Source: CAVVAL01 sp963740215 (lineage in GTDB: Bacteria > Actinomycetota > Actinomycetes > Mycobacteriales > Cryptosporangiaceae). Taken from it: DNA of 64,000 bases. The notes beneath the pieces were generated by a model. That model was not told where the DNA came from. It saw only the letters and a program-made list of their open reading frames with translations, and made no database searches. Each line of letters opens with the position of its first letter. Position 1 is the first letter of the stretch. The translations under genes were made by a program, and so were the position numbers. Below are positions 38,148 to 47,422 of this stretch, piece by piece. The stretch spans positions 1-64,000 of the forward strand of contig CAVUDJ010000005.1 in NCBI GenBank assembly GCA_963740215.1. The letters are read 5' to 3'.

Positions 38148-39403
38148 GACAGCCACCGCAGGTGGGCGCTGTTCACGTCGAGGAGCAGGTCGGTCAGGCG
38201 CTCGGCGGGTTCGACCTGCCCGATGAGCGGGTGCGCGAGCAACGCCTTGAACACGCGGTCACGGCCGCCGCGCAGGGCCGCGTCGATCGCCAGCTCCTCG
38301 TAGGCGCTGACATGGGCGACCAGCCCCGCGAACAGGGGGTCGAGCGGCGCCAGGTCGACCGCCTTCGGTCCGGCCGCGCCCACCGTGGCCGGTACCTCGA
38401 TGACCGCCTGGTCCGGGAGGAACGGGAACGTTCCGTTGTTGCGCAGGTTCACCACCTGCACGTCGCCCGTGTCCGCCGTGAGCGACGCGACCAGCTGGAC
38501 GGCGGCCTCGGAGTAGTACGCACCGCCGCGCTGTTCCAGCAACTCCGGCTTGGTGTCGAGGGACTCGTCGGCGTACATGCCGAGCAGTGTGCTCTCGATC
38601 TCGGCGACCTTCTCGGCCCGCGACGGTTCCTGCTTCTGCTCCGTGACGACGATGTCGTGCGCGTAGAAGTACCGCAGGTAGTACGACGGCACGACGCCCA
38701 GCCCGTGGATCAGCGACGCGGGCAGCCCGACCGCCTCTGCCAGCTCGTCGCCGCCTTCCGCGAGCACCCGGGGCCAGATGTCGGCGCCGTCGAGAGTCGC
38801 CCCGCGAAGCCAGGTGAGGTGGTTGAGCCCGACGTGGTCGAGGCCGATCCGCTCGGGCTCGGCTCCTATCGCGGCGGCGATGCGACGCTGGAACCCGATC
38901 GCCACGTTGCACAGCCCGACTGCGCGATGGCCGGCGTCGAGCAGCGCGCGGGTGACGATGCCGACCGGGTTCGTGAAGTCGACGATCCAGGCGTCCGGCT
39001 TGGCGTGCTTGCCCACCGTCTCGGCGATGTCCAGCACGACCGGCACCGTCCGCAGAGCCTTCGCCAACCCGCCCCACCCGGTGGTCTCCTGACCGACGCA
39101 GTCGCACTTGAGCGGCACGGTCTCGTCGATCTGCCTCGCGGCCTGACCGCCGACGCGGAGCTGCAGCAGCACCACGTCGGCGCCCTCGACGGCGTCCACC
39201 AGCGAGCCGGTGTACCGGACCGTTCCAGGGTGACCGGTGCGGGCGAACATCCGCTGCGCGAGGCCGCCGACCAGCGCCAACCGGTCGGTGGCCGGATCGG
39301 TGAGCACGAGTTCGCTGATCGGCAGCTGGTCGCGCAGGCGAGCGAACCCGTCCACCAACTCCGGCGTGTACGTGGAGCCTCCGCCGACGACGGCGACCTT
39401 CAC
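38144..39403 (-). CDS. csnH: GH4-family NAD-dependent glycosidase, CsnH-like
   Basis: The product is 419 residues from the GTG at 39403 (GTGA overlap with the permease). The NAD-binding start is KVAVVGGGSTYTPELVDGF. GH4 active-site segments are LKCDCVGQETTGWGGLAKAL, DAWIVDFTNPVGIVTRALL and GLCN with LDHVGLNHLTWLRG, which supply the metal-binding Cys/His and catalytic residues. GH4 enzymes cleave phospho- or non-phospho-glycosides by a redox mechanism. The operon context suggests chito-oligosaccharide-derived substrates. Confidence 0.82.
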   Translation of the reverse strand: MKVAVVGGGSTYTPELVDGFARLRDQLPISELVLTDPATDRLALVGGLAQRMFARTGHPGTVRYTGSLVDAVEGADVVLLQLRVGGQAARQIDETVPLKCDCVGQETTGWGGLAKALRTVPVVLDIAETVGKHAKPDAWIVDFTNPVGIVTRALLDAGHRAVGLCNVAIGFQRRIAAAIGAEPERIGLDHVGLNHLTWLRGATLDGADIWPRVLAEGGDELAEAVGLPASLIHGLGVVPSYYLRYFYAHDIVVTEQKQEPSRAEKVAEIESTLLGMYADESLDTKPELLEQRGGAYYSEAAVQLVASLTADTGDVQVVNLRNNGTFPFLPDQAVIEVPATVGAAGPKAVDLAPLDPLFAGLVAHVSAYEELAIDAALRGGRDRVFKALLAHPLIGQVEPAERLTDLLLDVNSAHLRWLS

Positions 39404-40285
39404 CCCTTCACCCCCGTGAGTGTCACGCCTTCGACGAAGGCCCTTTGCGCGAAGAAGAACACGACCATGACCGGCAACATCACGAGCAACGTCGCGGCCA
39501 TCGTGATGTTCCAGTCCACCTGGTACTGGCCGCGGAACGAGGCCAGCGCGAGAGACAGCGGCCAGTTGGAGCGCTCCTCGCTGGTGTAGAGCAACGGTCC
39601 GAAGTAGTCGTTCCACGCGAAGAAGAACATGAACATGCCGGTGGCGGCGATGGCCGGTTTGGCCATCGGCAGGATCACCTTCCACAGCACCTGGAACTCG
39701 TTGCAGCCATCCACTTTGGCCGCGTCGCTGTACTCCCTCGGGATCGTGAGCAGGAACTGCCGGAGCAGGAAGATCGAGAACGCGTCGCCGAACAGGTTCG
39801 GGATGATCAGCGGCCAGAGCGAACCAGTGAGCCCCCAGTCCGTCCACACGATGTACATCGGCACGACCGTGACCTGCGGCGGCAGCATCATCGTGACGAG
39901 CACCAGCACGAACACCTTGTTGCGGCCACGCCACCGCAGGCGCGAGAACGCGTACGCCGGACCGATGCTGGAGACCAGCATGAACAGCGTGGCCAGCCCC
40001 GCGTAGAGCATGGTGTTGCCGAGGTGGCGCAGCATCGGGGCCTCGGTGAACACCTTGGCGTAGTTCTCCCAGTGCCAGGAGTTCGGCCAGTAGTCCGAGG
40101 TGAGCGCCTGCTGGCTGCTCATCACCGACGAGAGGAAGACGAACAGGATCGGCCCGAGGAAGATCACGCCGAGCGCGATCAGCAGGCTGTTCCTGGCCAC
40201 CCAGAGCAGGAAGCTCTCCCGGCGCACGGCTCGCGCGGTCTTCGTGCCGCATGCTAGCCGGGGCACGCTCCAACGTCGCCGTCAT
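39400..40285 (-). CDS. csnG: sugar ABC permease, MalG type, CsnG-like (frameshifted)
   Basis: There are about six membrane helices and the MalG-type EAA loop (DAAKVDGCNEFQVLWKVILPM). The start is the ATG at 40285, which overlaps the preceding stop by ATGA and encodes MTATLERAPASMRHEDRAS. Near 40210-40225 the frame shifts by one base into the main reading frame (ESFLLWVARNSLLIALG). The alternative is a later start within the main frame, but that would break the 4-nt overlap pattern seen at every other junction of this operon. Confidence 0.75.
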
Positions 40286-41269
40286 GAGTTCTCCTCATTC
40301 CCGCCCATCAGCGCCGGCGCCCGCCAGAGCATCACCGCTGTCAGCACGAACGCGACTACGAGCAGTGCCATCGCCAGCGCCGCCGCGTAGCCAAGATAGT
40401 TCTGGCCAAAGCCACGGACGTACAGCCATTGCGGATAGGTCAATGTGGACTGTTCCGGGAACCCGAGCACGTCCGATCCGCCCTTGCCGGTGGACGCCCG
40501 ACCGGACGCCACGCCGCGCCGCGACCGCCGCCTGCGTGAAGTACTGAAGCGTCTGGATCACGCCCGTGATAGCGGCGAACCCGAGCACCGGCGAGATCGT
40601 CGGCAGCGTGACGAACCTGAACTTCTGCGCGCTGCCGGCACCGTCCACATCGGCCGCGTCGTACAGATCCGTCGGGACGTCGAGCAGCGCGGCGAGCATG
40701 ATGATCATCACGTCACCCGCGCCCCAGAGCGCGAGTATCGTCAGCGACGGCTTTGACCAGTCCGGATCGGTGAACCAGCCCGGCCCTTCGATGCCGAGGC
40801 CTTCGAGCGCTCCGTTGACGACGCCGAACTCGGGATTGAACAGGAACACGAACGCGATCGTCGCTGCCACCGGTGGCGCCAGCGCGGGCAGGTAGAACAC
40901 GCTGCGCCAGAACCCGACGCCCCGGCGGAGGCGGGTGAGGATCTGCGCCAGTGCGAGCGCGAACACGACCTTCGCCGGCACCATGAACAGCACCAGCCAC
41001 AGCGTGTTCAGCGCCGCCGTCCGCACGTCAGGATCGTCGAAGATCATGAACTCGTAGTTCAGGAGCCCGACGAACTCCGGCGGCGAGAACAGGTCGTACC
41101 GGGTGAACGAGTAGTACACCGTGGCCACGAACGGATAGCCGAAGAAGATCAGGAAACCGACGATCCACGGCGACAGGAACCCGAGCACGACCAGGCGGTG
41201 CCGGCGGCGCTTCTTGCGAAGCGCCGCCGGGGCCGCGACCCTGCTCGGGCGAGCGGCAGTGAGCGTCAT
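40282..41269 (-). CDS. csnF: sugar ABC permease, MalF/UgpA type, CsnF-like (frameshifted)
   Basis: A cytoplasmic basic start is followed by helices beginning VVLGFLSPWIVGFLIFFGYP and an EAA loop (DLYDAADVDGAGSAQKFRFVTLPTISP). Near 40500-40515 the frame changes, and the last periplasmic loop and helix (SDVLGFPEQSTLTYPQWLYV, LAMALLVVAFVLTAVML) follow in the next frame. Joined, it is about 328 residues, normal for the family. It overlaps both neighbours. Confidence 0.78.
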
Positions 41270-42604
41270 TACGCGCCGGCCAACTTCAGTTCCTTCTCGA
41301 TCTGCGCGTCGACACCCTCAAGACCCTTCTGGAGATCCGGGACCTTGCCCGACTGCCAGCTGTCGATGAACGTCGCGAAGGTGTTCTGCGGCGCGGCGCC
41401 GTTCGGCGTCGCCGGGATCGAGGAGCTCTTCGGGTTCTCGAAGACCTCGATGAAGGGCTTGAACAGTTCGTCGTCCTTGAGCGACGACTTCTTCAGCGCG
41501 GCTTCCGTCGTGGGAATGTTCCGGAGGCCGTCGGAGAGCTTGACGATCGCGTCGGTGTCGGTGCTCAGGTACTTGATGAGCTGCCAGGCAGCTTCCGGGC
41601 TCTTCGAGCCGCGGCCGATACCCATGATGTTGCCGGTGACGTAGCCGGAGCCGTACAGGTCGCTCTTGTCGTCCGCCGACCGGCATGACGGCCGTGCCGT
41701 AGTTGAGCTGCGGCGTGTCTGCCTTGATGAACGCCTGCCGGTACTCACCGTCGATGTTCAGCGCGACCTTGCCCCGCATGAAGGCGTTGTCCGCGCTGAA
41801 CTCGTCACCGGCGCCGGCGGCGAACTTCTTCCACTTGTCCACGCCGTGCTTGTCCAGCAGCGCCTTCTGCCACGTGAGCATCTCCGCCCAGCCCGGGTCG
41901 GTGCTGAGCGTCGGCTTGCCGTCCTTGTCGAACCACTCGGCGCCCCACGACGGGCCGAGGTGGCTGGCCACGTTCTCGTAGAACGGCATCAGCGGGACGA
42001 AGCCGGCCTGCACGATGTTGCCCTTGGCGTCGAGCTTGGTGAGCTTGTCGCCCATCGCCGCCAGCTCGGTCATCGTCTTCGGGGGCTCGGTGTAGCCGCC
42101 GGCCTTGAGCAGGTCCTTGTTGTAGTACAGCCCGTAGACGTCCGCGAGCATCGGCATGGAGCACTGCACGCCCTTGTACGCGGTGTAGCCGCGCACGACC
42201 TCGGGGAACTGGTCGAGCTTGACCTTGTCCCGGTCGATGTACGGGCCAAGGTCGCGCCAGGCGTCCTTCGAGCAGAACGTGCCCACGATGTCGGTGGAGT
42301 ACGAGAGGCCGACGTCAACCGGCTGGCCGGCGGCGATGGCCTGCTTCATCTTCTCGTCGTCCTGGCCGGACTTGATCGTGACCGTGATCTTGTCGTTCTT
42401 CTTCTCGAAGTCCTTGACGACCTCTTCGATGACCTTGGCCTCACGGTCGGCGAAGAAGTGCCAGAACTCGATGGTGGTGGGCTCGGTGACCCCACCCTTG
42501 CCGATGTCGCTGTCGGTGCCGGTGTCAGCGGTACAGGCCGAGGCGCCGAGCACGAGGGCGGCGGCCACCGCGATCGTGCGCGCCGGGCGGGACGTGAGTC
42601 TCAC
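41269..42604 (-). CDS. csnE: sugar ABC substrate-binding lipoprotein, CsnE-like (frameshifted)
   Basis: The GTG at 42604 (GTGA overlap with the regulator) starts a lipoprotein signal peptide with lipobox LGASAC. The body is a group 1 sugar-binding protein: FWHFFADREAKVIEEVVKDF, GLYYNKDLLKAGGYTEPP, AFMRGKVALNIDGEYRQAF. One extra base near 41682 (after TAVMPV) shifts the frame; ADDKSDLYGSGYVTGN follows and restores the C-terminal lobe. Full length would be about 444 residues. The stop and permease start overlap (TAATG). Confidence 0.82.
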
Positions 42605-43830
42605 AGCTCGCTCCTTGCTGTCGTGCGGGGGGCAGGGGATGTGGGAGTGCGGTGGAGCTGGGCGAGATCCCGGGCGCCGAAGACCTCTTCCCTGGCCTCC
42701 TCCAACGCAAGACCGAGCGCGCCGAGAAGGACGGGATTTCCCTCGATGGAGCTGGGAGTCACCGCAGGGCGCAGCGGTGACGCCTCGTGCAACTGCCGCT
42801 GGACGCGTGCAGCCAACGCCTCGCCGCCGGCCCGGCAGACCGAGCCGGTGAGGACGACGAGTTCGGGATCCAGGACGGCCACGATCGTGGCCAGGCCGGT
42901 GGCGAGCCGCGTGGCCAGCGCGCCGAGGAACGCGTCGCCGCCCTTGGCACCCTCGGCGGCCAGCGCCACGGCCTCGCCCGCGGTTGCCGCCTTGATGCCG
43001 TGTTCGCCTGCGAGCCGCTCGACGGCCTCGGCGCCGACGAGGTCCTGGAAGTCGGCGATCTGCTCGGTGCTGGCATCCGGCGGGGCGGGGACCGGCATGT
43101 ATCCGATCTCACCCGCCCCACCGGTGGCTCCGCGGTGCAGCTCGCCGCCGAGGTCGATGGCGAGGCCGAGGCCGTCGCTGACCCAGAGCAGTGCGAAGCT
43201 GCCGACGTCGGCCAGCGCGCCGGTGCGGCGCTCGGCGATCGCGGCGAGGTTGACGTCGTTCTCCAGCACCACGCGCAACCCGAGCTTGCCCGCGATACCG
43301 CCGAGAATTCCCGGCTGCGACCAGGCCGGCACGGTGTCGGCGTACTGGAGGGTGTCGGTGGCGGCGTCGTGCGCGCCGGGCGAACCGATGACGAGTCCGT
43401 GGAGGTCACGAAGGCGGATACCGGCCCGGCGGACGGCGCTGGTGAGCGCGGCACGGACGGCGGGCACAGGGTCGGCCTCGCTGCCCGGCTCGGTGTCGAC
43501 CATGGCTTCGGCGATCACTGTGCCGGTGATGTCGGCGATCGCCACGGTGAGCCGCTCGGGGACGACGTCCATTCCGGCGACGTACGCCGCCGCCGCGTTG
43601 ACCGCGTAGAGGGCGGCGTTCGGACCGCGTCCGCCCGCGCTTGTTCCCACCTGGACGACGAGACCCGCCTCCTCCAGCCGCGACAGCAGCTGGGACGCTG
43701 TGGGCTTGGAGAGGCCGGTCAGCGCGCCGAGCTGGACCCTGGACAGCGGACCGTGCTCAAGGAGCAGGCTCAGGGCCGCCCGATCGTTGATCGCGCGCAG
43801 CAACCGCGGTGTACCCGGGGTCCTGCTCAT
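42601..43830 (-). CDS. csnR: ROK-family transcriptional regulator, CsnR-like
   Basis: The product is 409 residues. The winged helix is SRVQLGALTGLSKPTASQLL with wing GLVVQVGTSAGGRGPNAALY, followed by a ROK sugar-sensing domain with GMDVVPERLTVAIADITG and ENDVNLAAIAERRTGA. The canonical ROK zinc cluster is absent in the expected place, as in many regulator-type members. It heads the operon and presumably represses it through the palindrome at 43893-43907. Confidence 0.83.
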   Translation of the reverse strand: MSRTPGTPRLLRAINDRAALSLLLEHGPLSRVQLGALTGLSKPTASQLLSRLEEAGLVVQVGTSAGGRGPNAALYAVNAAAAYVAGMDVVPERLTVAIADITGTVIAEAMVDTEPGSEADPVPAVRAALTSAVRRAGIRLRDLHGLVIGSPGAHDAATDTLQYADTVPAWSQPGILGGIAGKLGLRVVLENDVNLAAIAERRTGALADVGSFALLWVSDGLGLAIDLGGELHRGATGGAGEIGYMPVPAPPDASTEQIADFQDLVGAEAVERLAGEHGIKAATAGEAVALAAEGAKGGDAFLGALATRLATGLATIVAVLDPELVVLTGSVCRAGGEALAARVQRQLHEASPLRPAVTPSSIEGNPVLLGALGLALEEAREEVFGARDLAQLHRTPTSPAPRTTARSEL

Positions 43831-43892
43831 GGCATCAACACACTGTTCATCCGGGCCGCCCCCTGGAAGTTCGCACCGAGCAGATCAATAGT

Positions 43893-43907
43893 TAGGAAAC
43901 TTTCCTA
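43893..43907. promoter_or_regulatory. palindromic operator TAGGAAACTTTCCTA upstream of csnR
   Basis: This is a perfect 15-nt palindrome, 63 nt before the csnR start and in the only non-coding gap of the operon. From memory it resembles AGGAAA..TTTCCT sites described for actinobacterial ROK regulators such as CsnR. I infer autoregulation and repression of the whole operon. Confidence 0.65.
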
Positions 43908-44001
43908 TTTACTGTTGGGCGAAATGTAGGCGGGGGCGGCAGGGGTGTCAAGCACCTCACCCGAAATCCCGACGGTTGACGAGAACCCGCTTCGGAGATA
44001 G

Positions 44002-44014
44002 CTTAGTTACTAAG
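44002..44014. promoter_or_regulatory. palindromic operator CTTAGTTACTAAG upstream of MarR gene
   Basis: This is a perfect 13-nt palindrome, 21 nt before the start codon and partly repeated as GAGTTAC just after. MarR proteins bind such A/T-containing palindromes over their own promoters. Confidence 0.6.
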
Positions 44015-44034
44015 CGAGTTACGAAGGAGTTGCT

Positions 44035-44529
44035 GTGGACACCGACCGCTGGCAGGACCTGGCCGACCAGATCACCGGCCCGCTCGCCCGCCGCAACAGC
44101 ACGGCCACCGTCCTGTTCCACCAGGCGATAGCCGAGCGGCTCGGGCTGGGACCGGCCGACCACAAGTGCCTCGACCTGCTGGTCGAGCGCGGCTCGATGA
44201 CCGGCAGCGAACTCGCCGCCGTCACCGGGCTCACCAGCGGCGCCATCACCGGCGTCGTCAACCGACTCGAACGCGCCGGCTACATCCAGCGCCGGGCCGA
44301 CCCTGACGACGGCCGCAAGCAGGTGCTGACGCCGGTGCCCGAGAGCCTCGACGCCATCCAGGCGGTGTTCCGCGACATCGGCCCCGCCTCCGGCGACCTG
44401 CTTGAGGGATTCGACGTCCACCAGCTCACCGCCATCGCCGAGTTCCTCACACGCACCACCGAGTTCGCCCGGGACCGCGCAACCACGCTCCGCGCCCAGG
44501 CCCGTACCGCCACATCGAGGAGGCCCTGA
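44035..44529 (+). CDS. MarR-family transcriptional regulator
   Basis: The product is 164 residues. The winged helix has SMTGSELAAVTGLTSGAITGV and the wing LERAGYIQRRADPDDGRKQV, which fits MarR's DpxDgR signature. GAAGGAG precedes the GTG start. It is coupled to the SnoaL-like gene by TGATG. Autoregulation through the palindrome at 44002-44014 is likely. Confidence 0.88.
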   Translation: MDTDRWQDLADQITGPLARRNSTATVLFHQAIAERLGLGPADHKCLDLLVERGSMTGSELAAVTGLTSGAITGVVNRLERAGYIQRRADPDDGRKQVLTPVPESLDAIQAVFRDIGPASGDLLEGFDVHQLTAIAEFLTRTTEFARDRATTLRAQARTATSRRP

Positions 44530-45026
44530 TGACCAGTACCGACGACACCCAGCTCCGAGACCTGTTCGCCCGCGCCTGCCAGGCCTGGACCGACGGTGAC
44601 GCGCACGCATACGGCCAGTGCTTCACCGAGGACTCCGACTACGTCTCGTACGACGGTGCCCGCGCCATCGGGCGCGCTCCTATGGTCGAGTCGCATGACC
44701 GGCTGTTTCGCGGGGTGCTGTCCGGATCCAGGCTCGTCGGCGATGTCGAGTCGATCCGGTACGTGCGGCCAGACATCGCCGTGCTGCACGCCACGGGTTC
44801 CGTGCTGACGCCGTGGCAGACGAAGCTGCCCAAGCGGCGGCTGTCCCGCCAGACGATCGTCGCCGTCAAGGACGGCGACCAGTGGCGCTTCTCCGCGCTG
44901 CACAACGGACGGGTGCGGCCCGTCACGATCCCGGCGCCCGACTCGTTCCCAGCACGCGCGGCGAAGCTGCTGGGCAGGCTCGCCCGCGCAGTCGGCGCCG
45001 GCCGGGCGCGCGATGCTCTGGCCTGA
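44529..45026 (+). CDS. SnoaL-like / NTF2-fold protein (SgcJ/EcaC type)
   Basis: The product is 165 residues. It has LFARACQAWTDGDAHAYGQC, then FTEDSDYVSYDGARAIGRAP and strands with VAVKDGDQWRFSALHNGRV, all typical of the DUF4440/SgcJ group of NTF2 folds. A basic C-terminal tail follows. Members are cyclases, isomerases or stress proteins. It is the likely target of the co-transcribed MarR regulator. Confidence 0.75.
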   Translation: MTSTDDTQLRDLFARACQAWTDGDAHAYGQCFTEDSDYVSYDGARAIGRAPMVESHDRLFRGVLSGSRLVGDVESIRYVRPDIAVLHATGSVLTPWQTKLPKRRLSRQTIVAVKDGDQWRFSALHNGRVRPVTIPAPDSFPARAAKLLGRLARAVGAGRARDALA

Positions 45027-45065
45027 CCGCGCCCGCGCGCCCGCCACCTTCGACGGCGACGATCC

Positions 45066-45136
45066 GAACCGGACTTGCGGGACATATTAGGGCAGCCGCG
45101 CCCGGTGTAGGCACGGCTTCCCGGATAGTCCGGTTC
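45066..45136. terminator. long-loop inverted repeat after SnoaL-like gene
   Basis: GAACCGGACT and AGTCCGGTTC are exact complements separated by about 50 nt, between the convergent SnoaL-like and fahA genes. Confidence 0.4.
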
Positions 45137-45149
45137 CGGGGCCGAGGGC

Positions 45150-46413
45150 CTACGGGCGTGCCGGAAGGATCCGGCCGGTCACCTCGCCGAATCCGATCCG
45201 GCTGCCGTCCACACCGGGCGCCGTCGCGGTGATCGAGACGGTGTCGCCGTCCTCCAGGAAGGTGCGGGCGGCGCCGCCGTCCAGCGTCACCGGCTCGGCG
45301 CCACCCCAGGTCAACTCCAGGAACGAGCCGCGCTGGTCCTTCTCCGGTCCGGACACCGTGCCGGAGGCGAAGAGGTCTCCGGTGCGCACGGACGCGCCGT
45401 TCACCGTGAGGTGCGCGAGCTGCTGGGCGGCGCTCCAGTACATCGTGCGGAACGGAGGTCGCGCGACGAGGTACCCGTTCCACCGCACAGCAATGTCGAG
45501 GTCGAGCCCGCGCGGCTCCTTCTCGCGCAGGTAGTCCAAGACCGGGGGATCCTGCGACGGGCCGGCGACCCGGGCGTCGGCGAGCGCTGCCAGCGGCACC
45601 ACCCACGGCGACACGCTCGTTGCGAACGACTTGCCGAGGAACGGTCCGAGTGGCACGTACTCCCAGGCCTGGATGTCGCGGGCCGACCAGTCGTTCACGA
45701 GGACTGCGCCGAAGACGTGGTCGGCGAAGTCGGCGGTGCCCACCCGCGCGCCCTGCGTGGACGGCACCCCGACGACCCATCCGACCTCGGCCTCGATGTC
45801 CAGCCGGGCGCTCGGGCCGAAGACCGGACCGTCCGGGGTCTTGCGCTGCCCGCACGGCCGCACGATGTCGGTGCCGCTCACGACGACGGTGCCCGCGCGG
45901 CCGTGGTAGCCCACGGGCAGGTGCTTCCAGTTCGGCAGCAACGGCTCCGCGTCCGGGCGGAACATCTTGCCGACGTTGCTGGCGTGCTGCTCGGACGCGT
46001 AGAAGTCGACGTAATCGGCCACCTCGAACGGCAGGTGCGGGACGACGTCCTCGACGGGGATCAGCAACGGCTCCACCCACGGCCGGTGCGCGGGGTCGGT
46101 GAGCACCTCGATGAGCCGGGCACGCACCGCGTCCCAGACCGGCCTACCGGCCGCCATGAACGGGTTGAGCGTCGGCGCCTCGAACAGCGCGGCGCCGGCG
46201 ACGGCCCCGTCACCGAGCCCGCCGGCCGCCGAGAGCGGCAGGACGTGGTCGCCGATGCGCACCACGGGCCGCGGCGGCGCAATCTCACGCTCCTGGCCGC
46301 TCGGGCCCGCAACGCTCCCGGCCGCTCGGGCCCGCAACCCGCGACACCACGCCGTACGGCAGGTTGGCGAGCGGGAACTGGGACTCAGGCGGTACCGCCA
46401 CCCACGTGCTCAC
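45150..46413 (-). pseudogene. fahA: fumarylacetoacetase, interrupted by a 25-bp tandem duplication
   Basis: The GTG at 46413, overlapping the upstream stop, encodes STWVAVPPESQFPLANLPYG and VVSRVAGPSG, a typical fumarylacetoacetase N-terminus. A 25-bp duplication at 46289-46338 then shifts the frame. The rest continues from the second copy with REIAPPRPVVRIGDHVLPL, the catalytic region YVDFYASEQHASNVGKMFRP, metal site DIEAEVGWVVG, and VLVNDWSARDIQAWEYVPLG. Removing one copy gives an uninterrupted protein of about 412 residues. The enzyme splits fumarylacetoacetate in the homogentisate pathway. Confidence 0.85.
46289..46338. repeat. 25-bp tandem duplication inside fahA
   Basis: Units 46289-46313 and 46314-46338 are adjacent and differ at one base (T/C at the sixth position). 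Because 25 is not a multiple of three, the duplication breaks the reading frame. Confidence 0.9.
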
Positions 46414-47282
46414 ATGTGCTCCTCGGCTCCGGCGGGCAGATCACTGAGCAGTGCGGCGTCGAGGAGACCCAGGGCGACCAGGTCCTCGATCGGTTCGGCG
46501 ATGCTGCACGAACCGTACGACCGGAAGCCGTGCCGTGGGTCGTCCAGCTGAGGACTGAGGACGGCGAGCAGCGGCTCCGCGCGCCGCTCGGCGACGAGTG
46601 CGGACGTGCCCACCACGGCCGCGAGAGCGTTGAGGTAGCCGTGGTGCTCGAAGCCGGTCTTCGCGGCGGTGTGCCGGACGGCCCGGTGCAGGCCCGCGGT
46701 GAGCTTGAACGGCAGGCCGAGCCGCAGGCACTCGGCGATGAAGTCGGCCAGTTCCTGGTCGGACGGGAACGCCTCGGCCGTGAGCCCGCCGGTGCGCAGC
46801 TTCGCCCCGACGACGCGCGTCTCCCAGCCCCAGCTGCGCAGCTCCGCGAGCGCCTCCCGCCATGCCGGCGCGCGCGGCACCTCGACATAACACTCAAGCC
46901 ACTGCTTCTCAGGGACGACGCTGGTGATCGAGGCCGCAACCATGCGGACGCTCTGCACGAGGTCGGGGGATGGCGGAGCGACGCACTCCACCAGCTCCAA
47001 CGTGACCCGGGGCTCCGCGAGCACCGCCGGCCCGACGGCGGCCAGCCCGGCCGGACCAGTGTCGGCGATCAGCCCAATCGTGAGCGGTGGGCCGTCGCCC
47101 AGCTCCGCACGCAGCTCGTCGAAGCGCGAGACAGGGCAGAGGAACCGGCCGACCAGGTCGCCGTAGGGCGCGGCGCGGTGGTGCCGGTGCTCGGCGACGG
47201 CGCGAGCCATCGGCGCGTTGCCGGGCGGGAAGAGCGCGGCGTCGTCGACGAGCCCCCTGAACAACGCCGGCACGGTTGACAT
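46410..47282 (-). CDS. hypothetical protein linked to homogentisate genes
   Basis: The product is 290 residues from the ATG at 47282 (VPALFRGLVDDAALFPPGN). It is soluble, without signal or membrane segments, and has a TIM-barrel-like rhythm of short hydrophobic strands (LTIGLIADTGPAGLAAVG, ETRVVGAKLRTGG, PFKLTAGLHRAVRH). Conserved-looking positions include VGAKLRTGG and KLTAGLHRA. It ends on the fahA start (4-nt overlap) and is divergent from hmgA, so a role in homogentisate or maleylacetoacetate metabolism is plausible. I do not recognise its family. Confidence 0.7.
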   Translation of the reverse strand: MSTVPALFRGLVDDAALFPPGNAPMARAVAEHRHHRAAPYGDLVGRFLCPVSRFDELRAELGDGPPLTIGLIADTGPAGLAAVGPAVLAEPRVTLELVECVAPPSPDLVQSVRMVAASITSVVPEKQWLECYVEVPRAPAWREALAELRSWGWETRVVGAKLRTGGLTAEAFPSDQELADFIAECLRLGLPFKLTAGLHRAVRHTAAKTGFEHHGYLNALAAVVGTSALVAERRAEPLLAVLSPQLDDPRHGFRSYGSCSIAEPIEDLVALGLLDAALLSDLPAGAEEHM

Positions 47283-47353
47283 GGCCCTGACGCTAGCCGA
47301 CGCTCTATATAGAGGACAACAACGTCCGATTATCGGACGAGCCACCCGGTTAA

Positions 47354-47397
47354 GTGGTCGCCCTTTTCCGGGCTATAGCCCGGAAAAGAAGGACCAC
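47354..47397. repeat. hairpin repeat family D, copy 2
   Basis: The 20-nt arms around a TATA loop match 25569-25612 except for a few bases; three positions in the outer stem no longer pair. Unlike copy 1 it lies in a divergent promoter region, 25 nt before the hmgA start. Confidence 0.7.
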
Positions 47398-47422
47398 ACC
47401 AAGCACCAAGTGGAGGACGACG

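Noticed and set aside
47354..47422. Upstream start for hmgA
   Set aside because: The extra 23 codons encode only the family D hairpin repeat. The ATG at 47423 has a proper GGAGGA site and matches the usual N-terminus.
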